A DNA stretch of 61,851 nt, from NCBI GenBank assembly GCA_023425645.1, contig JAFACG010000038.1:1-61851 (forward strand), in the 5' to 3' direction. The first letter of the stretch is position 1. Each line of letters starts with the position of its first letter. The notes under the pieces were generated by a model. The model saw nothing but the letters and a program-made list of their open reading frames with translations. It was not told the origin of the DNA and did no database searches. The translations under genes and the position numbers were made by a program. Origin of the DNA: Pseudomonadota bacterium. Lineage in GTDB: Bacteria; Pseudomonadota; Gammaproteobacteria; Burkholderiales; Burkholderiaceae_B. Shown here one piece after another: positions 1-10,334 of this stretch.

Positions 1-288
1 CTGCTTGGCGGCGGGCGCGGCGGCCGGCGCGGCGGCTTGCGCAGCACCCGCGCTCGCCTCCACCTTCACGATGGCCGTGCCCTGGGCGACCTTGTCGCCC
101 ACCTTGACCAGCACTTCCTTGACCACGCCGCCCTGCGAGGCGGGGATCTCCATGGAGGCCTTGTCGGACTCCACGGTGATCAGGCTCTGCTCGGCTTCGA
201 TGGTGTCGCCTACCTGCACGAGGACTTCGATGACGTCGACTTCGCCGAAGTCGCCGATGTCCGGTACGATCAGATCAATCAGACTCAT
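1..288 (-). CDS. lpdA: Dihydrolipoyl dehydrogenase (E3), N-terminal lipoyl domain, partial
   Basis: Only the first 96 residues are present; the gene runs off the left edge. They form one biotinyl/lipoyl domain with the lipoyl-lysine motif ESDKASME (Lys43), followed by the beginning of an Ala/Pro-rich linker. A lipoyl domain in front of E3 is typical of betaproteobacterial and Neisseria-type pyruvate dehydrogenase E3 subunits; the flavoprotein part itself is not visible, so the E3 assignment rests on gene order (aceE-aceF-lpd) and on family knowledge. The ATG at 288 follows aceF by 9 bases, and the aceF stop codon forms part of the AAGGAG ribosome binding site, indicating translational coupling. 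Confidence 0.85.
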   Translation of the reverse strand, partial: MSLIDLIVPDIGDFGEVDVIEVLVQVGDTIEAEQSLITVESDKASMEIPASQGGVVKEVLVKVGDKVAQGTAIVKVEASAGAAQAAAPAAAPAAKQ

Positions 289-297
289 GGCAGCTCC

Positions 298-2001
298 TTA
301 CAGCGCGATGCGGCGGAAGTCGGCCAGCATCGTTGCCAGGAAGGCATTGAAGCGGGCGGCGGCGGCGCCGTCGATGACGCGGTGGTCGTAGGACAGCGAC
401 AGGGGCAGCATCAGGCGCGGCTCGAATTCCTTGCCGTTCCACACAGGCTGCATGCTCGAGCGCGACAGGCCCAGGATCGCCACTTCGGGAGCGTTGATGA
501 TGGGGGTGAAGTCGGTGCCGCCGATGCCGCCCAGGGACGAGATCGTGAAGCAGCCGCCTTGCATCTGGGCGGCGGTCAGCTTGCCGTCGCGGGCCGCGGC
601 GGCCAGTTCGCCGGTTTCGCGGGCGATGTCCAGGATGCCCTTCTTGTCGGCGTCGCGGATCACGGGCACGACCAGGCCGTTGGGCGTGTCAGCGGCAAAA
701 CCGATGTGGTAGTACTGCTTGAGCACCAGATTGTCGCCATCCAGCGAGGCGTTGAACTCGGGGAACTTCTTGAGCGCGGCCACGGCGGCCTTGATCACGA
801 AGGCCAGCATCGTGACGCGGGCGCCGGACTTCTTGTATTCCTCGTTCAGCTCCTTGCGCAGCGCCTCCAGCGAGGTGATGTCGGCCACGTCGTTGTTGGT
901 GACGTGCGGGATCATGACCCAGTTGCGATGCAGGTTGGCGCCGGAGATCTTCTTGATGCGCGACAGCGGCTTGGCTTCCACGGGACCGAACTTGGCGAAG
1001 TCCACCTTGGGCCAGGCCAGCACGTCCAGGCCGCCCACCTGGGCGGCGGTGCCGGCGGCCGTGACAGGGGCGGCGCCGCCCGCCAGGGCCTGCTTGACGA
1101 AGGTGCGCACGTCATCGGCCGTGATGCGGCCCTTGTCGCCCGAACCGTGGACGCGGCTCAGGTCCACGCCCAGTTCACGGGCGAACTTGCGCACGCTGGG
1201 GGAAGCGTGAGGCAGGTTGCGCAGCGGCACGTCGGCCTCGGCATAGGAGGCGGTCGGGGACACGCGCGCCGGGGCGGGCGCGCCGGCGCCCGTCACCACG
1301 GACGAGGAGGAAGCGGCGGGCTCGGCGGCGGCCGGTGCGGCGGCCTGCGCGGGAGCGGGCTGTTCCTGCTTGGCAGGCGCGGCCGCGGGAGCGGCGCCCT
1401 GGACCGTCAGTTCCAGGATGTCGCTGCCCTGGCTGACCTTGTCGCCCAGCTTGACCTTGATGGCGGTAACCACGCCGGCATGCGACGAAGGCACTTCCAT
1501 GGAAGCCTTGTCGGACTCCACGGTGATCAGGCTCTGGTCGACTTCGATGGTGTCGCCCACATTGACCATGATCTCGATCACGTCCACGTCGCGGGCGTCG
1601 CCGATGTCGGGCACCTGAACGGTGACTTTCTGCTCGCCGCCCGCGGCGGCCGGAGCCGCTGCCGGCGCCGCCGCAGCGGCGGGCTCGGCCTTGGCGGGTT
1701 CGGCCTTGGCGGGTTCGGCGGCCTTGGCAGGCTCGGCGGCGGGAGCGGCTTGCGCCGCGTCGGCCGTCTCCAGGTCCAGGACGACGCTGCCTTCCTTGAC
1801 CTTGTCGCCCAGCTTGACCTTGATGGCCTTGACCACGCCGGCGTGCGAGGACGGGATTTCCATGGAGGCCTTGTCGGACTCCACGGTGATCAGGCTCTGC
1901 TCGACCTCGATGGTGTCGCCTTCGTTGACCAGGATCTCGATGACGTCGACTTCGTCCTCAGCACCGATGTCCGGGATTTTGACTTGAATGATATTGCTCA
2001 T
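298..2001 (-). CDS. aceF: Pyruvate dehydrogenase E2, dihydrolipoyllysine-residue acetyltransferase
   Basis: 567-residue E2 core of the pyruvate dehydrogenase complex; it transfers the acetyl group from lipoyl-lysine to CoA. Two lipoyl domains are visible (about residues 3-77 with Lys44, and 125-198 with Lys165), joined by Ala/Pro/Lys/Glu-rich flexible linkers, then a peripheral subunit binding domain near residues 265-305 and the catalytic acyltransferase domain ending in SYDHRVIDG (His540, Asp544). It starts 11 bases after aceE, with the SD overlapping the aceE stop. The lipoyl segments are almost identical to each other and to that of the downstream E3 at DNA level. Confidence 0.97.
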   Translation of the reverse strand: MSNIIQVKIPDIGAEDEVDVIEILVNEGDTIEVEQSLITVESDKASMEIPSSHAGVVKAIKVKLGDKVKEGSVVLDLETADAAQAAPAAEPAKAAEPAKAEPAKAEPAAAAAPAAAPAAAGGEQKVTVQVPDIGDARDVDVIEIMVNVGDTIEVDQSLITVESDKASMEVPSSHAGVVTAIKVKLGDKVSQGSDILELTVQGAAPAAAPAKQEQPAPAQAAAPAAAEPAASSSSVVTGAGAPAPARVSPTASYAEADVPLRNLPHASPSVRKFARELGVDLSRVHGSGDKGRITADDVRTFVKQALAGGAAPVTAAGTAAQVGGLDVLAWPKVDFAKFGPVEAKPLSRIKKISGANLHRNWVMIPHVTNNDVADITSLEALRKELNEEYKKSGARVTMLAFVIKAAVAALKKFPEFNASLDGDNLVLKQYYHIGFAADTPNGLVVPVIRDADKKGILDIARETGELAAAARDGKLTAAQMQGGCFTISSLGGIGGTDFTPIINAPEVAILGLSRSSMQPVWNGKEFEPRLMLPLSLSYDHRVIDGAAAARFNAFLATMLADFRRIAL

Positions 2002-2012
2002 GGTGCAGTCCC

Positions 2013-4721
2013 TTATGCGTGGTGCGGGTTGGCCTTGGCAGGATTGATGCCGTACTTGGCGATCGCTTCGGAAGCCTTGCTGAATGGGATCTTGCCTTCT
2101 TCAGCCAGGGCGCGCAGCGCGGCCAGGACCACGAAGTGACGATTGACCTCGAAGTGCTCACGCAGCTTGGAGCGGAAGTCCGAGCGGCCGAAGCCATCGG
2201 TGCCCAGCACCTTGAAGGTGCGATCCTTGGGAACGAACGGACGGATCTGGTCGCCGAACGCCTTGACGTAGTCGGTGGAGACCACGATGGGGCCCTCGGT
2301 GCCCTGCAGCTTGGCGGTGACGTAAGGCACGGGCAGGTCCTTGCCTTCGGGATTGAGCAGCGCGGTGCGCTCGCAGTCCAGGCCGTCGCGGCGCAGCTCG
2401 GTGAAGCTGGTGACGCTCCAGACGTCCGAGCCGATGCCCCAATCCTTTTCCAGCAGTTCCTGGGCGGCGATGACTTCGCGCAGGATCGTGCCCGAGCCCA
2501 TCAGCTGGACGCGCAGCTTGCTGCCTTCGCCGGCGGACTTGAACTTGTACATGCCGCGCAGAATGCCTTCCTCGTCGCCCTCGACCAGGCCGGGCTGCGG
2601 GTAGTTCTCGTTCATCAGGGTGACGTAGTAGTACACGTCTTCCTGGTCTTCAACCATGCGCTTGAGGCCGTTCTGCATGATCACGGCCACTTCGTGGGCG
2701 AAGGTGGGGTCGTAGGACACGCAGTTGGGGATCAGCGAGGACTGGATGTGGCTGTGGCCGTCTTCATGCTGCAGGCCTTCGCCGTTCAGCGTGGTGCGGC
2801 CGGCGGTGCCGCCCAGCACGAAACCGCGCGCCTTCATGTCGCCCGCCGCCCAGGCCAGGTCGCCGAAGCGCTGGAACCCGAACATCGAGTAATAGATGAA
2901 GAACGGGATCATGATGCGGTTGTTGTTCGAGTACGACGTGGCCGCGGCGATCCAGGAGCTGAAGGCGCCCTGTTCGTTGATGCCTTCCTGCAGCAGCTGG
3001 CCGTTGGCCGTCTCGCGGTAGTACATCACCTGGTCCTTGTCGACCGGCACGTACTTCTGGCCTTCGGGCGCATAGATGCCGATCTGGCGGAACAGGCCTT
3101 CCATGCCGAAGGTGCGGGACTCGTCGGCCAGGATGGGCACGGCGCGCGGACCGACCTGCTTGTCGCGCAGCAAGGTGTTCAGGAAGCGCACGAAAGCCTG
3201 GGTGGTGGAGATCTCGCGGCCTTCCGCAGTCGCTTCCAGGATGGGCTTGAACGCGTCCAGCGCGGGCACCGTCAGCTGCTCGTCGGCCTTGGTGCGGCGC
3301 TTGGGCAGGTAGCCGCCCAGCGCCTTGCGGCGGGCGTGCAGGTACTGCATTTCAGGCGAATCTTCGGCCGGCTTGAAGTATGGCAGCTCTTCCAGCTTGT
3401 CGTCGGGCACGGGGATGTTGAAGCGGTCGCGGAATTCGCGCACGGCATCCAGATCCAGGCTCTTTTGCTGGTGGGAGGGGTTCTTGGCCTGGCCGACGTG
3501 GCCCATGCCGTAGCCCTTGATGGTCTTGGCCAGGATGACGGTGGGCTGGCCCTCGTGCTTGGTGGCGGCATCGAAGGCGGCATACACTTTGTGAGGATCG
3601 TGGCCGCCGCGGTTCAAGCGCCAGATGTCCTCGTCGCTCATGCGGCTGACCATCTCCAGCAGCTTGGGATGCTTGCCGAAGAAGTGCTCGCGCACGTAGG
3701 CGCCGTCGTTGGCCTTGTAGGCCTGGTATTCGCCGTCAACGGTCTCTTCCATGACGCGGCGCAGGATGCCTTCCTTGTCGCGGGCCAGCAGCGGATCCCA
3801 GTAGCCGCCCCAGATCAGCTTGATCACGTTCCAGCCGGCGCCGCGGAAGGTGCCTTCCAGTTCCTGGATGATCTTGCCGTTGCCGCGCACGGGACCGTCC
3901 AGACGCTGCAGGTTGCAGTTGACGATGAAGATCAGGTTGTCCAGCTTCTCGCGTGCGGCCAGGCCGATGGCGCCCAGGGATTCGGGTTCGTCCATCTCGC
4001 CGTCGCCCAGGAACACCCAGACTTTGCGGCCGCTGGTATCGGCGATGCCGCGGGCGTGCAGGTACTTCAGGAAGCGGGCCTGGTAGATGGCCATCAGCGG
4101 GCCCAGACCCATGGACACGGTGGGGAACTGCCAGAACTCGGGCATCAGCTTGGGATGCGGATAGGAAGGCAGGCCCTTGCCGTCGACTTCCTGGCGGAAG
4201 TTGTTCAGCTGGTCTTCGGAGATGCGGCCTTCCATGAAGGCGCGGGCGTACATGCCGGGCGAGGAGTGACCCTGGAAGAACACCAGGTCGCCGCCGTGGT
4301 CTTGGGATTCGGCGTGCCAGAAGTGGTTCTGGCCGCAGCCTATCATGGTGGCCAGCGAGGCGAAGGAGGCGATGTGGCCGCCCAGACCGCCGCCGTCGGG
4401 CGGCGTTTCGCGGTTGGCGCGCACGACCATGGCCATGGCGTTCCAGCGGATGTAGGAGCGGATGCGCTCTTCCAGTTCCAGGTTGCCGGGGTGCGGAGGC
4501 TCCAGGCCCGGAGGAATGGTGTTGACGTAGGCCGTGTTGGGCGAGAACGGGATGTGGGCGCCCGAGCGGCGCGCCAGGTCGATCAGCTTCTCGATCAGGT
4601 CATGGGCGCGCGCAGGGCCTTCACGGTCCACGACCGCTTCCAGGGCCTCGAGCCACTCTTTTGTTTCCAAGGCTTGGTCTTGATTGACGTGGGCCGAACT
4701 ATTGTCTTGAGTTGAGGACAT
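2013..4721 (-). CDS. aceE: Pyruvate dehydrogenase E1 component, homodimeric type
   Basis: Thiamin-diphosphate-dependent E1 that decarboxylates pyruvate and acetylates the lipoyl groups of AceF. About 902 residues, the usual size of the homodimeric family. The ThDP motif [10 protein letters not shown] lies near residue 230 with [10 protein letters not shown] about 25 residues on, and the N-terminal [13 protein letters not shown] segment is the E2-binding region. An open frame extends 14 codons further upstream, but the ATG at 4721 has a GGAG site at suitable spacing and matches the family N-terminus. First gene of the aceE-aceF-lpd operon; divergent from a sensor kinase gene. Confidence 0.97.
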   Translation of the reverse strand: MSSTQDNSSAHVNQDQALETKEWLEALEAVVDREGPARAHDLIEKLIDLARRSGAHIPFSPNTAYVNTIPPGLEPPHPGNLELEERIRSYIRWNAMAMVVRANRETPPDGGGLGGHIASFASLATMIGCGQNHFWHAESQDHGGDLVFFQGHSSPGMYARAFMEGRISEDQLNNFRQEVDGKGLPSYPHPKLMPEFWQFPTVSMGLGPLMAIYQARFLKYLHARGIADTSGRKVWVFLGDGEMDEPESLGAIGLAAREKLDNLIFIVNCNLQRLDGPVRGNGKIIQELEGTFRGAGWNVIKLIWGGYWDPLLARDKEGILRRVMEETVDGEYQAYKANDGAYVREHFFGKHPKLLEMVSRMSDEDIWRLNRGGHDPHKVYAAFDAATKHEGQPTVILAKTIKGYGMGHVGQAKNPSHQQKSLDLDAVREFRDRFNIPVPDDKLEELPYFKPAEDSPEMQYLHARRKALGGYLPKRRTKADEQLTVPALDAFKPILEATAEGREISTTQAFVRFLNTLLRDKQVGPRAVPILADESRTFGMEGLFRQIGIYAPEGQKYVPVDKDQVMYYRETANGQLLQEGINEQGAFSSWIAAATSYSNNNRIMIPFFIYYSMFGFQRFGDLAWAAGDMKARGFVLGGTAGRTTLNGEGLQHEDGHSHIQSSLIPNCVSYDPTFAHEVAVIMQNGLKRMVEDQEDVYYYVTLMNENYPQPGLVEGDEEGILRGMYKFKSAGEGSKLRVQLMGSGTILREVIAAQELLEKDWGIGSDVWSVTSFTELRRDGLDCERTALLNPEGKDLPVPYVTAKLQGTEGPIVVSTDYVKAFGDQIRPFVPKDRTFKVLGTDGFGRSDFRSKLREHFEVNRHFVVLAALRALAEEGKIPFSKASEAIAKYGINPAKANPHHA

Positions 4722-4982
4722 ATAGTGTCTCCGTATATGGGGTATGAGTCCGGACTTCCACAACGCTGAACACGTGATAGGCCAAAGCGTTGGTAACGAA
4801 GCTTATGACTGCGGACCGTGAGCGGTGAAGGCGCTATACGCCTGCATCGAGGCCATTCTAGGAAAGAACATCCAAAGGCTCAAGCAAAATTTCATTTTAT
4901 GGTATGAGTTTTTATAATGTGAAATATCACCAAGGAAAATAGCGCTACATTACAATTCACGCACAACCACATTGATGCAGTC
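4722..4982. promoter_or_regulatory. Divergent control region between aceE and the sensor kinase
   Basis: 261-base non-coding region much richer in A+T than its surroundings. A TATAAT box at 4913-4918 is placed to drive the kinase gene; no good -35 is visible. Immediately after it, 4920-4931 reads GTGA-AATA-TCAC, a short dyad that could be a protein binding site or part of one. On the opposite strand, ATAAAAT (4894-4900) is a possible -10 for aceE. No small gene is seen here. Confidence 0.4.
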
Positions 4983-6740
4983 ATGGCCAACCATTCCAAA
5001 AAGTCTCTGATTCCGACGACCTTCTACGACCAGGCCAAGCAGAACCGCCGCGGCTTCTATTGGCTGACGCCGGTGGTCGTACTGTTTCTCTATCTCTGCG
5101 TCATGGGCGTGTTCGTGTGGCTGCAGCGCCTGCAGAACGACAGCGTCATGTTCGTGACCATCGACCAGGAGACCCGTCAGCAGCGGCTCATGATGGTCAT
5201 CATCGCCCTGTCACTGGTCATCGTGGTCAGCCTGCTGGCCCTGTGGCGCTACACGCGCTTTCGCACCCGCGCCGAAGCCGCTCAGATCGCCGAAACCGGG
5301 TTCCGGCGCGCCATGGAGAACTCCATGTCCACCGGCATGCGGGTGTTCGACATGCAGGGGCGCATCGCCTACGTGAACCCGGCCTTCTGCCGCATGATCG
5401 GATGGAACGAGGCCGACCTGGTCGGGCGCACCGCGCCCTTCCCCTACTGGCTGCCGGGCCGCCACCAGCAGCACCAGGAGACCCTGGACCTGCTGCTGTC
5501 GGGGCGCACGCCCAGCAGCGGCCTGGAAGTGGAGGCCCAGCGGCGCGACGGCTCGCGCTTCACCGCCCGCATGTACGTCTCGCCGCTGCGCGCGCCCAAC
5601 GGCGAGCAGATCGGCTGGATGACCTCCATGACGGACATCACCGAACCCAAGCGCATCCGCGAGGCCCTGACGGCCGCGCACGAACGCTTCATGACCGTGC
5701 TCGAAGGCCTGGACGACGCCATCTCCGTGGTGGCCGACACCTCCGAGGGCCTGGAGCTGCTGTTCGCCAACCGCACCTATCGGCGCTTCTTCGGGGCGCA
5801 GTCCAACGGCCACGCGGAACTGCTGGGCGGGCGCCTGGGTCGCTTCACCGACGAAACCGTGGAAATCTACTCCGAATCGGCGGCGCGGTGGTTCGAAGTG
5901 CATCACCGCATGCTGGCCTGGACGGACGGACGCCGCGTGCGCCTGCAGGTGGCGCGCGACATCACCGACAGGCGCAAGCACGAGGAAGCCTCGCGCATAC
6001 AGCAGGAAAAGGTCCAGCTGACCAGCCGCCTGACCACCATGGGCGAGATGGCCTCCTCGCTGGCCCACGAGCTGAACCAGCCCCTGACGGCCATCAGCAA
6101 CTACAGCATGGGCGCCGTGGCCATGCTCAAGTCCGGGCGCTACCAGCCCGAGACCCTGCTCGCCGCCCTGGAAAAAGCCGCCCAGCAGGCCGAGCGGGCC
6201 GGCAAGATCATCAGCCGCATCCGCGAATTCGTCAAACGCAGCGAGCCGCGCCGCCAGCGCGTGGGCGTGATGCGCATCGTGGAGAACGCGGTGGGCTTTG
6301 CCGAGATCGACGCCCGCAAGCGCCAGATCGATATAGACCTTACTATTCCAGACCCCTTGCCGGACGTCATCGCCGACCCCATTCTTATAGAACAGGTATT
6401 ATTGAATCTGCTCAAGAACGGCATCGAAGCCATGGAACACAGCGAGCACCACGTGCTCAAGCTGGTCATCAGCCAGCAGGAATCGCTTTTGGAAATGGCC
6501 GTGATCGACCGCGGCCATGGCCTGAAGGATCCCGAGCGCCTGTTCGAGCCTTTCTACAGCACCAAGTCCGAAGGCCTGGGGATGGGCCTGAACATCTGCC
6601 GTACCATTATTGAATCGCATCACGGCCGCCTCTGGGCGAGCCCGAATCCCGAAGGCGGAACAATCTTCCGTTTCAGCCTTCCCTGTGCAGCGCCGGATGT
6701 ACCGGACACCATTGATAACAAACTGGAGATAACCGAATGA
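4983..6740 (+). CDS. Membrane-bound PAS sensor histidine kinase
   Basis: 585 residues. Two hydrophobic segments (about 30-47 and 70-87) bracket a short periplasmic part, followed by two PAS-like regions (about 105-225 and 225-335). The DHp H-box reads SSLAHELNQPLTAISN with phospho-acceptor His362, of the FixL/DctB class; the ATPase domain has the N box LLNLLKNGIEAM, G1 DRGHGL and G2 GLGMGLNI. Its stop overlaps the start of the next gene (ATGA), so it is cotranscribed with its regulator. The signal is unknown. The divergent position beside aceE makes regulation of pyruvate dehydrogenase or of carbon and redox status a reasonable but untested guess. Confidence 0.92.
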   Translation: MANHSKKSLIPTTFYDQAKQNRRGFYWLTPVVVLFLYLCVMGVFVWLQRLQNDSVMFVTIDQETRQQRLMMVIIALSLVIVVSLLALWRYTRFRTRAEAAQIAETGFRRAMENSMSTGMRVFDMQGRIAYVNPAFCRMIGWNEADLVGRTAPFPYWLPGRHQQHQETLDLLLSGRTPSSGLEVEAQRRDGSRFTARMYVSPLRAPNGEQIGWMTSMTDITEPKRIREALTAAHERFMTVLEGLDDAISVVADTSEGLELLFANRTYRRFFGAQSNGHAELLGGRLGRFTDETVEIYSESAARWFEVHHRMLAWTDGRRVRLQVARDITDRRKHEEASRIQQEKVQLTSRLTTMGEMASSLAHELNQPLTAISNYSMGAVAMLKSGRYQPETLLAALEKAAQQAERAGKIISRIREFVKRSEPRRQRVGVMRIVENAVGFAEIDARKRQIDIDLTIPDPLPDVIADPILIEQVLLNLLKNGIEAMEHSEHHVLKLVISQQESLLEMAVIDRGHGLKDPERLFEPFYSTKSEGLGMGLNICRTIIESHHGRLWASPNPEGGTIFRFSLPCAAPDVPDTIDNKLEITE

Positions 6741-7360
6741 CCAGCCCTCAGACGCCATGCACCATCTATGTGGTTGACGATGACGAAGCCGTGCGCGACT
6801 CCCTGCGCTGGCTTCTGGAGGCCAATGGCTATCGCGTGCGCTGCTTTGCGTCCGGCGAGGAATTCCTGAGCGCCTACGACCCTTCCCAGGTCGCGGTCCT
6901 GATTGTCGATGTGCGCATGCCCGGCATGAGCGGCCTGGAGCTCCAGGAAACCCTGATCGCCCGCAAGGCCACCATACCGATCGTGTTCATCACCGGACAC
7001 GGCGACGTGCCCATGGCCGTCAGCACCATGAAGAAAGGCGCCATCGACTTCCTGGAGAAACCCTTCAACGAAGCCGACCTGCGCACCATCGTGGGCCGCA
7101 TGATAGAACAGGCCACGGCCCGCGCCTCGCAGGCCCAGGCCCAGAAAGACCAGCAGGAGATCCTCGGCCGCCTGACGGCCCGCGAACAACAGGTGCTCGA
7201 GCGCATCGTGGCGGGCCGCCTGAACAAACAGATCGCCGGGGACCTGAACATCAGCATCAAAACTGTCGAAGCGCATCGCGCCAACATCATGGAAAAACTG
7301 GAAGTCACCACAGTCGCCGACCTCATGAAAATCGCCCTTGCCAAGTCCGAGGAAGCGTAA
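6737..7360 (+). CDS. FixJ/NarL-type response regulator
   Basis: 207 residues: receiver domain with phospho-acceptor Asp58 in VLIVDVRMPGMSG, acidic DDDE pocket near residue 14 and the conserved Lys in FLEKPF; then a LuxR-type helix-turn-helix beginning LTAREQQVLERI. Partner of the preceding kinase, with which it shares an ATGA overlap. Its TAA is followed directly by the ATG of folD, with no intervening base, so folD, prlC and the Sco gene probably share its transcript. DNA targets are unknown; the aceE-kinase intergenic dyad is one candidate. Confidence 0.93.
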   Translation: MTSPQTPCTIYVVDDDEAVRDSLRWLLEANGYRVRCFASGEEFLSAYDPSQVAVLIVDVRMPGMSGLELQETLIARKATIPIVFITGHGDVPMAVSTMKKGAIDFLEKPFNEADLRTIVGRMIEQATARASQAQAQKDQQEILGRLTAREQQVLERIVAGRLNKQIAGDLNISIKTVEAHRANIMEKLEVTTVADLMKIALAKSEEA

Positions 7361-8221
7361 ATGAGTGCTCGCATCATCGATGGAAAAGCCCTATCCGCCC
7401 GGATCAAGGCTGAAGTGGCCGCCCGCGTGGCCGAACTCAAGCAGGAAGGCCTGCAGCCCGGCCTGACCGTGGTCCTGGTCGGCGAGGATCCCGCCTCCCA
7501 GGTCTATGTACGCAACAAGTCCCTGGCCTGCGAGGCCGCCGGCCTGAAGTCGGACCTGATCCGCCTGCCCGCCGACACGTCCGAATCCGAACTGCTCGCC
7601 CTGATCGCGCGCCTGAACCAGGACGACGGCGTGCACGGCATTCTGGTTCAGCTTCCCCTGCCCGGCCACATGGACGAGCACAAGGTCATCGAAGCCATCG
7701 CGCCTGAAAAGGACGTGGACGGCTTTCACATCAGCAACGCCGGCCTGCTGCTGACCGGCAAGCCCCTGTTCCGCCCCTGCACGCCCTACGGCGTCATGAA
7801 GATGCTGGAATCCGAAGGCGTGAACCTGCGCGGCGCCGAAGCCGTGGTGGTGGGCGCCAGCAACATCGTGGGCAAGCCCATGGCCCTGCTGCTGCTGGCC
7901 GCCGGCGCCACCGTCACGCTGTGCAACTCCAAGACCCGCGACCTGGCCGCGCAGACGCGCCGCGCCGACGTGCTGGTGGCGGCCGTGGGCCGTCCCGGGA
8001 TCATCACCGGCGACATGGTCAAGCCGGGCGCCGTCGTCATCGACGTGGGCATCAATCGCGGCGCGGACGGCAAGCTGTGCGGCGACGTGGACTTCGCCAG
8101 CGCCAGCGCCGTGGCCTCGGCCATCACGCCGGTGCCCGGCGGCGTCGGTCCCATGACCATCGCCATGCTGCTCGTGAACACCCTGGAAGCGGCCGAACGC
8201 ACGGCCGGCATCACCCACTGA
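7361..8221 (+). CDS. folD: Bifunctional methylenetetrahydrofolate dehydrogenase/cyclohydrolase
   Basis: 286 residues, normal for FolD, which interconverts 5,10-methylene-, methenyl- and 10-formyl-tetrahydrofolate in the cytosol. Conserved blocks are seen: [19 protein letters not shown], the nucleotide-binding [11 protein letters not shown] (Ala where E. coli has Arg) and the C-terminal [15 protein letters not shown]. It abuts the response regulator upstream, and prlC begins 11 bases downstream. Confidence 0.97.
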   Translation: MSARIIDGKALSARIKAEVAARVAELKQEGLQPGLTVVLVGEDPASQVYVRNKSLACEAAGLKSDLIRLPADTSESELLALIARLNQDDGVHGILVQLPLPGHMDEHKVIEAIAPEKDVDGFHISNAGLLLTGKPLFRPCTPYGVMKMLESEGVNLRGAEAVVVGASNIVGKPMALLLLAAGATVTLCNSKTRDLAAQTRRADVLVAAVGRPGIITGDMVKPGAVVIDVGINRGADGKLCGDVDFASASAVASAITPVPGGVGPMTIAMLLVNTLEAAERTAGITH

Positions 8222-8232
8222 TTTATAGCCCT

Positions 8233-10305
8233 ATGACGACGAATCCCCTGCTGGTCGCTATCGACAACCTCATTGATTACCCCGCCATCCGGCCCGAGCA
8301 CGTGGAGCAGGCCGTAGACCAGCTCCTGGCCCAGGCCCGGCAAGCCGTGGAAACCGTGTCGAGCGACGATCGCGAACCCAGTTGGGAGACCGTCGTCGAA
8401 CCGCTCACCGACGCCACGGAAACGCTGTACCGGGCCTGGTCGGTCGCCGGGCACCTGAACTCCGTGATCAACACGCCCGAGCTGCGCGAAGCCTACAACA
8501 ACTGCCTGCCGCGCATGAGCGAGTTCTCCACCTGGGTGGGCCTGAACCGCCAGCTGTTCCTGCGCTACCAGGCGCTGGCCGACAGCCCGGCCTTCGCCGG
8601 GCTCAGCCCCCAGCGCCAGCGCATCGTCACCCTGGCGCTGCGGGACTTCCGCCTGAGCGGCGTGGAACTGCAGGGCCAGGCCCGCGAGGACTACGCCCGC
8701 ATTTCCGAAGAGCTGGCCCAGACCTCGCAACAGTTCTCTGAACATGTGCTGGACGCCATCGACCAATGGCACTACCTGGTCACCGACGAAAAAGAACTGG
8801 AAGGCGTGCCCGCGGACGTGCTGGCCGCCGCTGCCCGGGCCGCGCAGGAAAACGGCCAGCAAGGCTGGCGCCTGACCCTGAAGATGCCCTGCTACCTGCC
8901 CGTGATGCAGTATGCGCGCAACCAGGATCTGCGCGAGCTCCTGTACCGCGCCTACACCACGGTCGCCTCGGAACAGGGCGATCCCCAATTCGACAACTCC
9001 CAGGCCATCGAGACCCTGCTGCGCCTGCGCGCCGAGGAAGCCGGCCTGCTGGGCTTCGCCAGCTACGCCCACATGCGCCTGGAAACCCGCATGGCCGACA
9101 CGCCGGAACAGGTGCTGGGCTTTCTGCGCGACCTGGCCGCCAAGGCGCGCCCCTATGCCCGCCAGGACCTGGCCGAGCTGCAGGAATTCGCCCGCCAGGA
9201 ACTGGGACTGGCCGTCCTGCAGCCCTGGGACGTGGCCTATTGCTCGGAGCGGCTGCGCGAACAGCGCTACGTGTACTCGGAAGACGAAGTCAAACAATAT
9301 TTCACCGAACCGGCGGTGCTCAAAGGCCTGTTCCAGGTCATCCAGCGCCTGTTCGACGTCACGCTGCGCCCCACCACGGCGCCCGTCTGGCATCCTGCCG
9401 TGCGCGCCTTCGAGGTCTGCGGATCGGACGGCAAGACGCTGGGCTACCTGTACATGGACCTGCACGCCCGCCAGGGCAAGCAAGGCGGGGCCTGGGTCGA
9501 CAGCGAACGCAGCCGGCGCCGCCTGGGCGAGCACCTGTGCCTGCCCATCGCCTACCTGGTGTGCAATTTCGCCGAGCCGCAGTCCGGCCGCCCCGCCCTG
9601 CTCACGCACGACGATGTCATCACCCTGTTCCACGAATCGGGTCACGCCCTGCACGCCCTGCTCTCGCGCGTGGACGACCCGGCCGCCTCGGCCTTCGCCG
9701 CCGTGGAATGGGACGCCATCGAGCTGCCTTCGCAGTTCATGGAGAACTTCTGCTGGGAATGGCCGGTGGTGCAGATGCTGACGGCCCACGCCGATACCGG
9801 CGAGCACCTGCCGCGCGAACTCTACGAGAAACTGCGTCACGCGCGCAATTTCCAGAGCGGCATGCAGATGGTGCGCCAGCTGGAGTTCTCCCTGTTCGAC
9901 ATGCTGATCCACGCCCGCGATACGGGCCTGGACATTGCCGCCGTCATGCAGATACTGGACCAGGTGCGCCAGGAAGTGGCGGTGATCTTCCCGCCGGACT
10001 GGCATCGCTTCCCGCACCAGTTCTCCCATCTGTTCGCGGGCGGCTACGGCGCGGGCTACTACAGCTACAAATGGGCGGAAGTGCTGTCGGCCGACGCCTA
10101 TTCGGCCTTCGAGGAACAGGCCTACGTGCACGCCGACGGTGCTCGCGATACGCTGGACAGCAATACCGGCCATCGCTTCTGGCGCGAAGTCCTTTCGGTG
10201 GGCGGCGAGCGCCCCGCCGCCGAATCGTTCCGCGCCTTCCGCGGCCGCGACCCTTCCATTGCCGCCCTGCTGCGCCACAGCGGGCTGACCCCGGAACCAG
10301 CCTGA
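8233..10305 (+). CDS. prlC: Oligopeptidase A, M3 family zinc metallopeptidase
   Basis: 690 residues, the usual length of cytosolic oligopeptidase A, which degrades short peptides including cleaved signal peptides. The zinc motif HESGH lies at residues 467-471, with the downstream Glu in the FAAVEWDAIELPSQFMEN block. The frame stays open upstream inside folD, but conservation begins at MTTNPLLVAIDNL, and the ATG at 8233 sits just after the folD stop. SD is weak, suggesting coupling to folD translation. Confidence 0.95.
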   Translation: MTTNPLLVAIDNLIDYPAIRPEHVEQAVDQLLAQARQAVETVSSDDREPSWETVVEPLTDATETLYRAWSVAGHLNSVINTPELREAYNNCLPRMSEFSTWVGLNRQLFLRYQALADSPAFAGLSPQRQRIVTLALRDFRLSGVELQGQAREDYARISEELAQTSQQFSEHVLDAIDQWHYLVTDEKELEGVPADVLAAAARAAQENGQQGWRLTLKMPCYLPVMQYARNQDLRELLYRAYTTVASEQGDPQFDNSQAIETLLRLRAEEAGLLGFASYAHMRLETRMADTPEQVLGFLRDLAAKARPYARQDLAELQEFARQELGLAVLQPWDVAYCSERLREQRYVYSEDEVKQYFTEPAVLKGLFQVIQRLFDVTLRPTTAPVWHPAVRAFEVCGSDGKTLGYLYMDLHARQGKQGGAWVDSERSRRRLGEHLCLPIAYLVCNFAEPQSGRPALLTHDDVITLFHESGHALHALLSRVDDPAASAFAAVEWDAIELPSQFMENFCWEWPVVQMLTAHADTGEHLPRELYEKLRHARNFQSGMQMVRQLEFSLFDMLIHARDTGLDIAAVMQILDQVRQEVAVIFPPDWHRFPHQFSHLFAGGYGAGYYSYKWAEVLSADAYSAFEEQAYVHADGARDTLDSNTGHRFWREVLSVGGERPAAESFRAFRGRDPSIAALLRHSGLTPEPA

Positions 10306-10334
10306 CCAGAACCCGCCCGACCGGAGAACCGCCC

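Noticed and set aside
1680..1760. Repeated Ala/Glu/Pro/Lys codons as a possible tandem-repeat locus
   Set aside because: This is the flexible linker between lipoyl domains of AceF, where such repeats are normal.
37..4715. Long plus-strand frames (700 and 898 codons) opposite aceF and aceE
   Set aside because: Shadows of the pyruvate dehydrogenase genes, with low-complexity composition and no recognisable domain.
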